A program made the translations under genes and the position numbers. DNA of 64,000 nt from Cellulomonas palmilytica (GTDB lineage Bacteria > Actinomycetota > Actinomycetes > Actinomycetales > Cellulomonadaceae). This document shows, one piece after another, positions 26,219 through 36,752 of this stretch (its first letter is position 1; each line of letters opens with the position of its first letter). The stretch lies in the NCBI RefSeq assembly GCF_021590045.1, contig NZ_CP062221.1, positions 1,984,001-2,048,000 on the forward strand. Reading direction: 5' to 3'. A model generated the notes under the pieces. That model was not told the DNA's origin and searched no databases. It saw nothing but the letters and a program-made list of their open reading frames with translations.

Positions 26219-27819
26219 GCGTGCCGACGAGCGCCGACCCGCAGGCCGTGCCGGGGACCGGACCCGCTGCGGAGCCCGGCCCGGGCCCCACCACGGGCAC
26301 CTCCACGGGCACCTCCACGGGCATCACCGGCGCCGCGGCGGATCCCACCGCGAGCGTGACCGTCGGCGAGGAGACGCTCGCGCTGTCCGCACGCGTCGAG
26401 GCGCTCGAGTCCGCGCTCGACGAGGCCGGCGAGCGCCTCGACCCGGACGCGTCCGCCGAGGCCCGCGCGGCCATCGCGCGGCTGCGCGAGCGGCTCGCGC
26501 TCGGCGTGGACCACACGGTCGTCGCGCTCGCGGGCGGCACCGGCTCGGGCAAGTCGAGCCTGTTCAACCGGGTCAGCGGGCTGCAGTTCGCCGAGGTGGG
26601 TGTACGCCGGCCGACGAGCTCGCAGGTCACCGCGTGCGTGTGGGGGCCGGGCGGCGACGCGGTGCTCGACTGGCTGGGCGTGCACCCGGAGCTGCGGATC
26701 CAGCGCGAGAGCGTGCTCGACGGCGAGAGCGAGGCGGCGCTGCGCGGCCTCGTGCTGCTCGACCTGCCCGACCACGACTCCGTCGAGCCCGCGCACCGCG
26801 AGGTCGTCGACCGCCTGCTGCCGCAGGCCGACCTGCTGGTGTGGGTGGTCGACCCGCAGAAGTACGCCGACGAGGCGCTGCACGCGGGCTACCTGCGCTC
26901 GCTCGCGGGCCAGGACACGTCGATGCTCGTCGTGCTCAACCAGGTCGACACCGTGCGGCCGGAGGAGCGCGCGGCGCTCGTCGCCGACGTGTCGCGCCTG
27001 CTCGCCGAGGACGGGCTGCCCGACGTGCCGGTGGTGGCGGCGTCCGCCGCGACCGACGAGGGCGTGCCGGACCTGCGGGCCGGGCTCGCGACCGTCGTCG
27101 CGGGCCGCTCGCTCGCCGCGCGCCGGGCGGAGCAGGAGGTCACGGCCGCCGCGCGGCGGCTGACCGGCGGCGTCGCGGGGCACGAGCCCGCACCCGCCGC
27201 GCTCGCGACGGGCCCGATCGTCGCGGCGCTCGCGGAGGCGTCCGGCATGGACGCGGTGACCGACGCGGTCGCGGCGGCCGTGCGCGGGCGCGGCGTGCGC
27301 GTGCCGCAGATCGTGCCCGTGCACCCGGACGCGGTGCGGCTCGCGCGCGGTTCGTGGCTCGCGGGCGCGACCGCGGACCTCCCCGAGCGGTGGACGGCTT
27401 CCGTGCACGAGCGCGTGGCGTCGGCCGACGCGCTCGGGCGGCACGTGGGCTACGCGCTGGGCGACGTGACCGTGGCGGTGCGGCGGTCGCGCGCCGCGGC
27501 GGTGCTGGTCGGGCTCGCGGCGGCGCTCGGGCTCGCAGGGCTCGTCGTCGGTGGTCTGGGGGTGGGCGAGCTCGTCGCCGGTGCGGGCGTGACGGGGTCG
27601 CTGCGGTTCGGCGCGGGGCTCCTGCTGCTCGGGCTCGTGAGCCTCGTGGTGGCGCGCGTGGTGCGTGCGCGTGCGGCGCAGCGCGCGGCGGCCCGCGTGC
27701 GCGACGAGGGGCGCGCCGCGATCGAGGAGGTCGCGCGGCACGACCTGGTCGAGCCCGCCGCCGCGGTCGTCGCCGAGCACCGGCGCGTGCGCGGGCTGCT
27801 CGAGGCCGCGCGGGGCTGA
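26215..27819 (+). CDS. Dynamin-like/YfjP-family membrane GTPase B1
   Basis: This 534-residue partner of A1 has a Gly/Thr/Pro-rich N-terminus with a 12-base tandem repeat (26291-26324, encoding TGTSTGTSTG). A complete GTPase motif set follows: P-loop AGGTGSGKSS near residues 107-115, G2 RRPTSS, G3 LLDLPDHDSV near 180, LLVWVVDPQKYAD, and G4 VLNQVD near 241. Two C-terminal membrane helices (about 425-447 and 460-483) are followed by a basic helical tail. Start and stop overlaps with A1 (ATGA) indicate a coupled operon. It is paralogous to B2 at 32.3 kb. Confidence 0.87.
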   Translation: MSVPTSADPQAVPGTGPAAEPGPGPTTGTSTGTSTGITGAAADPTASVTVGEETLALSARVEALESALDEAGERLDPDASAEARAAIARLRERLALGVDHTVVALAGGTGSGKSSLFNRVSGLQFAEVGVRRPTSSQVTACVWGPGGDAVLDWLGVHPELRIQRESVLDGESEAALRGLVLLDLPDHDSVEPAHREVVDRLLPQADLLVWVVDPQKYADEALHAGYLRSLAGQDTSMLVVLNQVDTVRPEERAALVADVSRLLAEDGLPDVPVVAASAATDEGVPDLRAGLATVVAGRSLAARRAEQEVTAAARRLTGGVAGHEPAPAALATGPIVAALAEASGMDAVTDAVAAAVRGRGVRVPQIVPVHPDAVRLARGSWLAGATADLPERWTASVHERVASADALGRHVGYALGDVTVAVRRSRAAAVLVGLAAALGLAGLVVGGLGVGELVAGAGVTGSLRFGAGLLLLGLVSLVVARVVRARAAQRAAARVRDEGRAAIEEVARHDLVEPAAAVVAEHRRVRGLLEAARG

Positions 27820-27957
27820 CGCGACCCGACCCCAGCCCTTCGCCGGCAGCGGGTCGTCCCCAACCCGGCCGCAGGCCGCCCCACGAGGGCGCGCACCGCC
27901 GGGACGCTGCCCGGACACGCCCCGGTCCCACGGGGCGACCGGCCAGGAGGAGGCAGC

Positions 27958-28485
27958 ATGAGCAACGGGACTCTCGACATCACCGTCACCGGGTGGGTCG
28001 GCAGCGAGATCACGGCCCTGCCCGCGCACGACGGGCGCGCGGCGTACACGACGTTCCGCGTCGGCAGCACGCGGCGGTGGTGGAACCGCGCGACCGGGCA
28101 GTGGCAGGACTCGCGGACCGAGTGGTTCCAGGTCAAGGCGTGGCGGACCCTCGCGGTCAACGCCGGGGCGTCGCTGCGCAAGGGCGTGCCCGTCGTCGTG
28201 CAGGGGCGGCTCTCGACGCGCGAGTGGCAGGACCAGGGCGGCGCGACGCGCACGTCGCTCGTGCTCGAGGCGACGGCCATCGGGCTGGACCTCACGTACG
28301 GGTCGGTGACGTTCGAGCGCACGCTGTCCGGCGCCGCGGCGGTCTCGCCCGACGAGGTGCGTGCCGAGCGGCCCGTGGACGTCACGCGCCTCGTCGAGCT
28401 CGACGAGGACGAGCCCGACGAGGGCCTGGTCGACGAGGGGCACGTGCTCACCGAGGAGGCCGTGCTCGCGAGCGCCGGCCGGTGA
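27958..28485 (+). CDS. ssb: Single-stranded DNA-binding protein (paralogue of Ssb)
   Basis: This 175-residue protein has an OB-fold SSB core at about residues 1-110 (TVTGWVGSEIT, TTFRVGSTRRWWN, EWFQVKAWRTLAVN, KGVPVVVQGRLSTREWQD). The acidic C-terminal region lacks the DDDIPF tip that binds replication partners. It is therefore likely a secondary, SsbB-type protein and not the replicative one. GGAGGAGG lies 5 bases before the ATG. ssb followed by ettA is a conserved actinobacterial pair (Rv2478c-Rv2477c in M. tuberculosis). Confidence 0.9.
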   Translation: MSNGTLDITVTGWVGSEITALPAHDGRAAYTTFRVGSTRRWWNRATGQWQDSRTEWFQVKAWRTLAVNAGASLRKGVPVVVQGRLSTREWQDQGGATRTSLVLEATAIGLDLTYGSVTFERTLSGAAAVSPDEVRAERPVDVTRLVELDEDEPDEGLVDEGHVLTEEAVLASAGR

Positions 28486-28490
28486 GCGTC

Positions 28491-28496
28491 TAGGCT
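28491..28496 (+). promoter_or_regulatory. -10 hexamer TAGGCT upstream of ettA, with a structured leader
   Basis: Transcription would start near 28503, giving a leader of about 117 nt that contains an inverted repeat CCGGCCG/CGGCCGG around 28520-28545. Unlike many genes here, ettA is not leaderless. Confidence 0.5.
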
Positions 28497-28619
28497 GGTG
28501 CACCGCGATCCCGACGACGACCGGCCGCTGCACGCGCGCGGCCGGCGTCGGCGGGTGGTCGCCCGTCGCGTCCCGCGACCCCCAGCACCCCCGAGCACGT
28601 GAGGCGGAGAACCGAGCCC

Positions 28620-30302
<1,683 letters not shown>

Positions 30303-30321
30303 GCGACGCGCCGCCGCGTCG

Positions 30322-30359
30322 CGCGTGCCCCGGTCCCGCTCGTCGGGCCGGGGCACGCG
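30322..30359. terminator. Terminator hairpin after ettA
   Basis: The 12-bp stem CGCGTGCCCCGG and its complement enclose a 14-nt loop. It lies 20 bases after the ettA stop and just before the promoter of the second GTPase pair. Confidence 0.75.
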
Positions 30360-30367
30360 TGCTCGGG

Positions 30368-30373
30368 CAGACT
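30368..30373 (+). promoter_or_regulatory. -10 hexamer CAGACT, leaderless promoter of the second dynamin-like pair
   Basis: The hexamer lies 7 nt before the GTG at 30381. Confidence 0.5.
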
Positions 30374-30380
30374 GTCGCCC

Positions 30381-32297
30381 GTGACGGGACCCGAGGTCGC
30401 GGGCGCGTCGGGCGGCCGCGAGGGCCCGCTCGTCGAGGCGCTCGAGCGCGTGCGCAGCCGGCTCGTCGCGCTCGAGCTCCCGCTCGAGACCCACGGCGTC
30501 GCGGACGCGCGCGCGGACCGCGCGGCCGCGCTCGACCAGCTCGACGACTACCTGCTGCCGCGCCTGCGCGCGCACGGGGCGCCGCTGCTCGTCGTCGTCG
30601 GCGGCTCCACGGGCGCGGGCAAGTCCACGCTCGTGAACTCGCTGCTCGGCGTGCAGGTGTCCGCGCCGGGCGTGCTGCGGCCGACCACGCGCGCGCCCGT
30701 GCTGGTGCACCACCCGCTCGACGAGCGCTGGTTCTCCACCGACCGCGTGCTGCCGGGGCTGGCGCGTGTGGCCACGTCCGGCGACGGGGGCCACGGGGCT
30801 GCCGACCTGCGGCGTGCGCTGCGGCTCGTGGCGTCCGACGTGCTCCCGCCCGGGCTTGCGCTGCTGGACGCCCCCGACGTCGACTCGGTCGAGGAGGCCA
30901 ACCGCCGGCTCGCGGGGCAGCTGCTCGACGCCGCGGACCTGTGGCTGTTCGTGACCACCGCCGCGCGGTACGCCGACGCGGTGCCGTGGGAGCTGCTGCA
31001 CGTCGCGGCGCGACGGCACACGCAGGTCGCGCTCGTCGTCGACCGCGTCGACGCCGGGGCTGAGGCGGTCGAGTCGGACCTGCGGCGACTCATGGACGCC
31101 CACGGGCTCGCGGACGCGCCGCTGCTCGTCGTCCCGGAGTCCGGGCTCGTCGACGGGCTGCTCCCCGAGCGCGCGGTCGCCCCGGTCGCCGCGTGGCTCA
31201 CCGCGCTGGGCGCCGACGCGCCCGCGCGCGAGGCGGTCGCGCTCGCGACGCGCGACGGCGTGGTCGACGACCTCGCGCGTCGTGCTCGGGCGATCGCGGA
31301 CGCGGGCGATGCGCAGGTCGCCGCCGACGCGCGGCTGCGCGCGGCGGTCGCGATCGCCTACGACGAGGCGGCACGCACGGTGTCCGACGCGACCTCGCAG
31401 GGCGCGATGCTGCGCGGCGAGGTCCTCGCGCGCTGGCAGGACCTGGTGGGCACAGGGGACCTGCTGCGCTCGGTCGAGGCCGGCGTGGGGCGGGTCCGGG
31501 ACGCGGTCGGCCGGTTCCTGCGCGGGCGCCCCGCACCCGCGCCGCTGGTCGAGCAGGCGATCGCGACGGGCCTGCAGGCCGTGCTGCTCGACGCCGCGGA
31601 CACCGCCGCGGAGCGCACGCACGCGGCGTGGCGCTCCGACCCGGCCGGCGTCGGGCTCGCCGGGCTCGCCCTCGCGCGCGGGTCGGCCGCGCTGCGCGCC
31701 GCGGTCGACGACGAGGTGCGGGGCTGGCAGGGCGACGTGCTGGAGCTCGTGCGCGAGCAGGGCGTCGCGCGCCGCGGCACCGCGCGCGGGCTCTCTCTCG
31801 GCGTCAACGCGCTCGGCGTCAGCCTCATGGTGCTCGCGTTCGCGTCGACGGGCGGGATCACGGGCGTCGAGGTCGGGATCGCGGGTGGGACGGCACTGGT
31901 GGCGCAGAAGCTGCTCGAGGCGGTCTTCGGCGACGAGGCCGTGCGCCGGCTCGCGGCGCAGGCGCGTGACCTGCTCGACGCGCGCGTCGGGCGGCTGCTC
32001 GACGCCGAGTCCGCGCGCTTCACGTCCCAGCTCGACGCGCTCGGTGCGACGCACGCGGCCGGGGGCGCGCTGCGCGCGGCGGCGGACGAGGTCGAGCGCG
32101 CCGCGCGTGACGAGCGGCGCGGCCGGCCGGCGCCCGCTGCCGGGTCCACCCCCGCAGGGAGCGGGCGGCGCCTGCGCGGCGCGGACGCCGCCGACGAGCC
32201 GACCGTGGCCGACGAGCCCGAGCGGGCACCACGGCGTGGGCTGTGGCGACGTCTGCTGGGTCGACCGGCACCCGGTGACGACGAGGAGCGCGCATGA
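30381..32297 (+). CDS. Dynamin-like/YfjP-family GTPase A2
   Basis: This 638-residue paralogue of A1 has P-loop GGSTGAGKST near residues 74-83, VLRPTTRAPVLVHHP, G3 LLDAPDVDSVEEANR, AADLWLFVTTAARYADAVPW and a G4-like VVDRVD (Asn replaced by Asp). A long helical region follows. A Gly/Ala/Val-rich hydrophobic stretch at about 473-510 may insert in the membrane, and a charged tail ends the protein. It starts from a leaderless promoter after a terminator, so it is expressed independently of ettA. It overlaps B2 by ATGA. Confidence 0.85.
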   Translation: MTGPEVAGASGGREGPLVEALERVRSRLVALELPLETHGVADARADRAAALDQLDDYLLPRLRAHGAPLLVVVGGSTGAGKSTLVNSLLGVQVSAPGVLRPTTRAPVLVHHPLDERWFSTDRVLPGLARVATSGDGGHGAADLRRALRLVASDVLPPGLALLDAPDVDSVEEANRRLAGQLLDAADLWLFVTTAARYADAVPWELLHVAARRHTQVALVVDRVDAGAEAVESDLRRLMDAHGLADAPLLVVPESGLVDGLLPERAVAPVAAWLTALGADAPAREAVALATRDGVVDDLARRARAIADAGDAQVAADARLRAAVAIAYDEAARTVSDATSQGAMLRGEVLARWQDLVGTGDLLRSVEAGVGRVRDAVGRFLRGRPAPAPLVEQAIATGLQAVLLDAADTAAERTHAAWRSDPAGVGLAGLALARGSAALRAAVDDEVRGWQGDVLELVREQGVARRGTARGLSLGVNALGVSLMVLAFASTGGITGVEVGIAGGTALVAQKLLEAVFGDEAVRRLAAQARDLLDARVGRLLDAESARFTSQLDALGATHAAGGALRAAADEVERAARDERRGRPAPAAGSTPAGSGRRLRGADAADEPTVADEPERAPRRGLWRRLLGRPAPGDDEERA

Positions 32298-33925
32298 GCC
32301 TGACGCTCGAGCAGCGCGCGGACGCCCTGGAGGCCGCGCTCGACGCGGGAGCCGAGCGTCTCGCACCCGACCTCGTCGACGACGGCCGTGCGCTCGTCGC
32401 GCGCGTGCGGGAGCGGGCCGGGCTGTCCGCCGAGCACACGGTCGTGGCGCTCGCCGGGGCGACCGGGTCGGGAAAGTCGTCGCTGCTCAACGCGCTCGCG
32501 GGGGCGGACCTCGCCGCCACCGGGGTGCAGCGCCCCACGACGTCCCACCCGCTGGCGCTCGTCGTCGCGCGCCGTGCCGGGTCTGATGACGGCGGGCAGG
32601 ACCCCTCCGCGCTGCTCGACTGGCTGGAGGTCGACCGCCGCCACGTCCTGCCCGCTGGTCCCGCGACGTCGCCGGCGCCCGCGCTGCCGCCCGGGCTCGT
32701 GCTGCTCGACCTGCCCGACCACGACTCGGTCGTCGTCGAGCACCGCGTGCGCGCCGAGCGGCTCGTCGCGCGCGCCGACCTGCTCGTGTGGGTCGTCGAC
32801 CCGCAGAAGTACGCGGACGCCGCGCTGCACGAGGGGTTCCTGCGCGCGCTCGTCGGGCACGACGAGGTCGTCGTCCTTGCGCTCAACCAGGTCGACCGGC
32901 TGACGTCCGACGACACGGCCGCGGTGCTCGCCGACCTGCGCCGCCTCGCCGCCGCGGACGGCATCGGCGCGGCGCGTGCGCTCGGCGTCTCGGCGGCGAC
33001 CGGTGCGGGCGTCGACGCGCTGCGCACGCTCGTCGCCGACGCGGTGCGCCGGCGCGAGGCGAGCACGCGGCGGTTCGGCGCCGACCTGCGCACCGCCGCC
33101 GCCGCGGTGCTGGACGCGTGCGGACCCGCGGCGCGGAGCCGTGCCACCGACACCGGCGCGCTCGTCGACGCGCTCGCCGACGCCGCGGGCGTCCCGACGG
33201 TCGTCGACGCGGTGCGTCGCTCGACGGTGCGTGCCGCGACCGCACGCACCGGCTGGCCTCCCGTGCGCTGGGCCGCGGGCCTGCGCGCCGACCCGCTGCG
33301 CCGCCTCGGACTCGCGCCCCGGCCTGCGCCCGAGGCGGAGCTCGCGCGCACGTCGCTGCCGCCCCCGGGGGCGGGTCAGCGTGCGCGGGCCGCGACCGCG
33401 GTGCGCGACCACGCGGACGCGGCGCTCGCGGGCGCGCCCGACGCGTGGGTCCTCGCCGCGCGCTCGAGGATCGACACCGGCGCGCTGACCCCGACGCTGA
33501 CCGACGCGCTCGACCACGCGGTGGCGCGCACGCCGCTGCTGCCGCGGCGCTCGCCGTGGTGGTGGCGGGCCGTCGGCGGTCTGCAGTGGCTGCTGCTCGC
33601 GGCCGCGGTCGTCGGCGGGCTGTGGCTCGCAGGGCTCGCGCCCATGGGCTACCTGCGGCTGCCGGAGCCGGACGTGCCGCAGTGGGGCCCGTTCCCGGTG
33701 CCGACCGCGCTGCTGCTCGGCGGCGCGGTCGGCGGGGTGCTCGTCGCGCTGCTGGCCGGGCTCGCGGCGCGGCTGGGTGCGCGACGTCGCGCGCGGGCTG
33801 CGGGACGGCGGCTGCGCGCGGAGGTCGCGCAGGTCGCCCGCGCGCTCGTCGTCGAGCCGCTCGCGGCCGAGACGGACGCGCTCGACCGCTGCCGCGCGCA
33901 GGCCGCACGGGCGGCGGCCCGCTGA
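32294..33925 (+). CDS. Dynamin-like/YfjP-family membrane GTPase B2
   Basis: This 543-residue paralogue of B1 has P-loop AGATGSGKSS near residues 55-63, QRPTTS (G2), LLDLPDHDSV (G3, near 138), LLVWVVDPQKYAD and ALNQVD (G4, near 197). Two C-terminal membrane helices (about 422-445 and 468-490) and a basic Arg/Ala tail follow. The shared DLPDHDSV and VWVVDPQKYAD blocks show that B1 and B2 arose by duplication. Expected location is the inner membrane with the GTPase in the cytoplasm, paired with A2. Confidence 0.87.
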   Translation: MSLTLEQRADALEAALDAGAERLAPDLVDDGRALVARVRERAGLSAEHTVVALAGATGSGKSSLLNALAGADLAATGVQRPTTSHPLALVVARRAGSDDGGQDPSALLDWLEVDRRHVLPAGPATSPAPALPPGLVLLDLPDHDSVVVEHRVRAERLVARADLLVWVVDPQKYADAALHEGFLRALVGHDEVVVLALNQVDRLTSDDTAAVLADLRRLAAADGIGAARALGVSAATGAGVDALRTLVADAVRRREASTRRFGADLRTAAAAVLDACGPAARSRATDTGALVDALADAAGVPTVVDAVRRSTVRAATARTGWPPVRWAAGLRADPLRRLGLAPRPAPEAELARTSLPPPGAGQRARAATAVRDHADAALAGAPDAWVLAARSRIDTGALTPTLTDALDHAVARTPLLPRRSPWWWRAVGGLQWLLLAAAVVGGLWLAGLAPMGYLRLPEPDVPQWGPFPVPTALLLGGAVGGVLVALLAGLAARLGARRRARAAGRRLRAEVAQVARALVVEPLAAETDALDRCRAQAARAAAR

Positions 33926-34027
33926 GGGGCGACCACCCACGGGACGGACGTCGCGCCTGCGGGGGTCGCCGGCGGGGGAGGATGCGACGGACGCGGCGAC
34001 GCGCCCGCAGGAGGAGGAAGGACTCGC

Positions 34028-34525
34028 ATGGCCAGGCTCGAGGTGCCGGTGCAGCTGCGCTGGTCGGACATGGACGCGTACGCGCACGTCAACAACGTGG
34101 AGATGCTGCGGCTGCTCGAGGAGGCGCGCATCGAGGTGTTCTGGCAGCACCCCGCGGGTCCCGACGGCGTGAGGCCCGAGACGCGCCCCACGGCCGTGCT
34201 GGACGCCGGCCCGGGTACGCGCGTGTCGACGTTCATCGCGCACCAGGAGATCCAGTACGTCAAGCCGCTCGGGTACCGGCGCTCGCCCGTGGTGGTCGAG
34301 CTGTGGATCGGGCACCTCGGCGGCGCGAGCCTCGACGTCTGCTACCAGGTGCGGGACCTGCCCGCGGCCGACCCGGCGTCGGTCGTGTACGCGCGCGCCG
34401 TCACGACGATCGTGCTGGTCGACTCGGAGACCGGTGCGCCCACGCGCATCGGTCCCGACGAGCGCGCGGCGTGGCAGCCGTACCTCGAGGAGCCCGTCGC
34501 GATCCGCCGCCGGGGCGGGCGATGA
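34028..34525 (+). CDS. Acyl-CoA thioesterase, hotdog fold (4HBT family)
   Basis: This 165-residue cytoplasmic hotdog-fold enzyme has the catalytic motif RWSDMDAYAHVNNVEMLRLLEEAR near residue 11, with Asp and the following Asn/His segment. The core strand is HQEIQYVKPLGYRRSPVVVELWI. A GGAGGAGGAAGG ribosome site precedes the ATG. The position near ettA matches the thioesterase Rv2475c in M. tuberculosis. The acyl-CoA substrate is unknown. It overlaps the next gene by ATGA. Confidence 0.9.
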   Translation: MARLEVPVQLRWSDMDAYAHVNNVEMLRLLEEARIEVFWQHPAGPDGVRPETRPTAVLDAGPGTRVSTFIAHQEIQYVKPLGYRRSPVVVELWIGHLGGASLDVCYQVRDLPAADPASVVYARAVTTIVLVDSETGAPTRIGPDERAAWQPYLEEPVAIRRRGGR

Positions 34526-34986
34526 GCGCGTCGGACGCCGACGTCCCCGTGCCCGGCCAGGTGCTCGAGCACACCGGCGTCTTCCGGCTGCGCGTGCCCG
34601 CGGGCTGGGCCGCGAGCGGGCTGGAGGGCCACCGCTACCGGGTGCGCGGCGAGGACGTCACGCTCGACGTGTCGGTGCACCGCGGCGCGCAGCCGGCCCC
34701 CGACGCGCGGGCGACCGTGCTGGCCCACGCGCGCGACGCGGGCGCGCCGGACGGGCTGGCGACGCTGCCGCTGCACGGCGACGACGAGCCGACCGAGCAG
34801 CGGGCGGGCGTGCGGTGGTCCGACGACGAGGGCTGGCACGTCGCCGGCGCGCTGTGCCGCGGGCACGACGTCGTCCTGGTCACCGCGCTCGCCGCGGACG
34901 ACGAGCAGCGTGCGGCGGTCGAGCGCGTGGTCACGACGCTCGAGCCGCACGACCGGCCGGCCCGGTGGTGGCGGCGTCGCCGCTGA
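34522..34986 (+). CDS. Hypothetical protein, 154 residues
   Basis: A soluble alpha/beta protein is predicted, starting MSASDADVPVPGQVLEHTGVFRLRVPAGW. Alternating strands look like a lipoprotein-type LpqN or PsbP-like beta sandwich but have no signal peptide. It ends in Arg-rich RWWRRRR. It is translationally coupled to the thioesterase (ATGA). Its stop codon lies in the first unit of a 12-base tandem repeat, and its last 56 bases overlap the convergent SDR-DUF2867 gene. Family uncertain. Confidence 0.7.
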   Translation: MSASDADVPVPGQVLEHTGVFRLRVPAGWAASGLEGHRYRVRGEDVTLDVSVHRGAQPAPDARATVLAHARDAGAPDGLATLPLHGDDEPTEQRAGVRWSDDEGWHVAGALCRGHDVVLVTALAADDEQRAAVERVVTTLEPHDRPARWWRRRR

Positions 34987-36694
34987 CGTCGCCACTGACG
35001 TCGCCGCTGACGTCGCCACTGACGTCGCCACTGACGTCGCCACTGACGTCGCCACTGATCCGCATCGAGCGCTGCGCGCGCTCCGCCGCCGCGGCGATGT
35101 TGCGCTGCATGCCGCCGAACACCACGCCGTGGAACGGCGCGACGGACCACCAGTAGAGCTGGCCCGCCAGCCCGCTCGGGTGGAACAGCGCGCGCTGCGA
35201 GAACACGACGGGCGCCGTCGTCCACGCCTGGCCGTCATCACGGTCGTCATCGCGGTCGTCACCCTGGTCGTCGTCGTTGTCGTTGTCCTCGCGCTCGACG
35301 CGCAGCTCGAGCCACGCGAGCCCCGGCACGCGCATCTCGGCCCGCAGCCGCAGGAGCCGGCCGGGCTCGACGGCCTCGACGCGCCACCAGTCGACGGCGT
35401 CGTCGACGAGCAGGCGCCCGGGGTCGCGGCGGCCGCGGCGCAGCCCGGGCCCGCCCACGACCGTGTCGAGCAGGCCGCGCACCTGCCACGCGAACGGCCA
35501 CGAGTACCAGCCGCGTTCGCCGCCGACACCCTCGATGACGCGCCACAGCGCCGCGGGGGACGCGTCGACCTGCACGCGCCGCTCGTCGACGTACAGCGAG
35601 CCGCCCGCCCAGTCCGGGTCGCTCGGCAGCGGGTCGGACGGTGCGCCGGGCAGGGACGCCGACGACCAGCGGGTCGCCACCGACGCCTCCTGCACGCGTC
35701 GCAGCGCGAGCCGGACCGCTCGTCGGAACCCCACGAGGCCGTCGGGCGGGTCGGGCACGTACCGCGCGACGTCGTGCTCGCGGCAGACGACCTCGTGCAC
35801 GAGCGACCCGACGAGCGGCCGCGCGAGCCCGCCGGGCACGGGCGTGACGAGCGACACCCACAGGCTCGACAGGCGCGGCGTGAGCAGCGGCACGCCCACG
35901 ATGACGCGGTGCCGCAGCCCGGCCTCGGCCGCGTAGCCCTGCATCATGTCGCGGTACGTCAGGACGTCCGGGCCGCCGATGTCGAAGCCGCGGTTCACGT
36001 CGGGCGGCATCGCGGCGGCGCCGACGAGGTAGCGCAGCACGTCGCGCACCGCGATCGGCTGGATCCGGTTCTCGACCCAGCGCGGCACGGTCATCGCGGG
36101 CAGCCGCTCGGTGAGGTAGCGCATCATCTCGAACGACGCGGAGCCCGAGCCGAGGATCACGGCGGCCCGCAGCACGGTGGTCGGCACTCCGCTGCGCAGC
36201 AGGATCTCGCCGACCTCGGCGCGCGACGCGAGGTGCTCCGAGAGCTCCTCGTCGTCCGGCGTGAGACCGCCGAGGTAGACGATGCGCCCGACGTGCTCGG
36301 CGGCCGCGGCGTCCGCGAACGCCTGCGCCGTGCGGCGGTCCCGCGCGGCGAACTCGCGGCCGGTCCCGAGCGAGTGGATGAGGTAGTAGGCGACGTGCGC
36401 ACCGCGCAGCGCAACGGCGATCTCGTCGGCGTCGGCGGCGTCGGCCTGCACGACCTCGACGTCGTCGAACCACGGGCGCCCGCGCAGCCGGTCGGGCGTG
36501 CGCGCGACCGCCCGCACGCGGTAGCCCGCGGTCAGCAGCTCGGGCACGAGCCGGCCCCCGACGTAGCCCGTGACGCCCGTGACGACGGCCAGTGGCGCGT
36601 CGGGGCGCGATCGGCCGTCGTCGCCGAGGCCGGGCACGAGCCCGGGCAGGCTGTGCGCGACGGGCTCGGGCGCGAGGTCGTCGTCGGTCGTCAT
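34931..36694 (-). CDS. NAD(P)-binding SDR/NmrA-like protein with DUF2867 domain and SGDV repeat tail
   Basis: This 587-residue protein has an extended SDR domain (GVTGYVGGRLVPELLTAGYRVRAVAR near residue 42; YYLIHSLG; IVYLGG), like E. coli YbjT. A C-terminal DUF2867 segment, similar to the START/polyketide cyclase group, lies at about 380-540. An acidic NDNDDDQGDDRDDDRDD insert lies near residue 510. The last 45 residues contain SGDV/SGD repeated seven times from a 12-base DNA repeat, then ATTGPAGRAARAS. A CAGACT element lies 6 bases before ATG 36694. Substrate unknown; a quinone or nucleotide-sugar role has been suggested for relatives. Confidence 0.87.
   Translation of the reverse strand: MTTDDDLAPEPVAHSLPGLVPGLGDDGRSRPDAPLAVVTGVTGYVGGRLVPELLTAGYRVRAVARTPDRLRGRPWFDDVEVVQADAADADEIAVALRGAHVAYYLIHSLGTGREFAARDRRTAQAFADAAAAEHVGRIVYLGGLTPDDEELSEHLASRAEVGEILLRSGVPTTVLRAAVILGSGSASFEMMRYLTERLPAMTVPRWVENRIQPIAVRDVLRYLVGAAAMPPDVNRGFDIGGPDVLTYRDMMQGYAAEAGLRHRVIVGVPLLTPRLSSLWVSLVTPVPGGLARPLVGSLVHEVVCREHDVARYVPDPPDGLVGFRRAVRLALRRVQEASVATRWSSASLPGAPSDPLPSDPDWAGGSLYVDERRVQVDASPAALWRVIEGVGGERGWYSWPFAWQVRGLLDTVVGGPGLRRGRRDPGRLLVDDAVDWWRVEAVEPGRLLRLRAEMRVPGLAWLELRVEREDNDNDDDQGDDRDDDRDDGQAWTTAPVVFSQRALFHPSGLAGQLYWWSVAPFHGVVFGGMQRNIAAAAERAQRSMRISGDVSGDVSGDVSGDVSGDVSGDVSGDAATTGPAGRAARAS
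34983..35054. repeat. 12-bp tandem repeat, six copies
   Basis: The unit CTGACGTCGCCA (one copy ends in G) is repeated six times without interruption. On the minus strand it encodes the SGDV repeats at the C-terminus of the SDR-DUF2867 protein. On the plus strand it contains the stop codon of the 154-residue gene. Confidence 0.95.
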
Positions 36695-36700
36695 CGTGGC

Positions 36701-36706
36701 AGTCTG
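36701..36706 (-). promoter_or_regulatory. -10 hexamer CAGACT, leaderless promoter of the SDR-DUF2867 gene
   Basis: The hexamer lies 6 nt before the ATG at 36694 on the minus strand. Confidence 0.45.
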
Positions 36707-36752
36707 CGGCACGGGTGCGCGGCCCGCACGGCGGGCGGACCGGCGTGAGCGG

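Noticed and set aside
25111..28533. Minus-strand open frame of 1140 codons
   Set aside because: It is a shadow of the A1/B1 GTPase and ssb genes; low-complexity protein without a start signal.
28498..28602. Leaderless upstream ORF before ettA starting at GTG 28498
   Set aside because: The GTG lies only 1 nt after the -10 hexamer, too close for transcription to include it, and no ribosome site is present.
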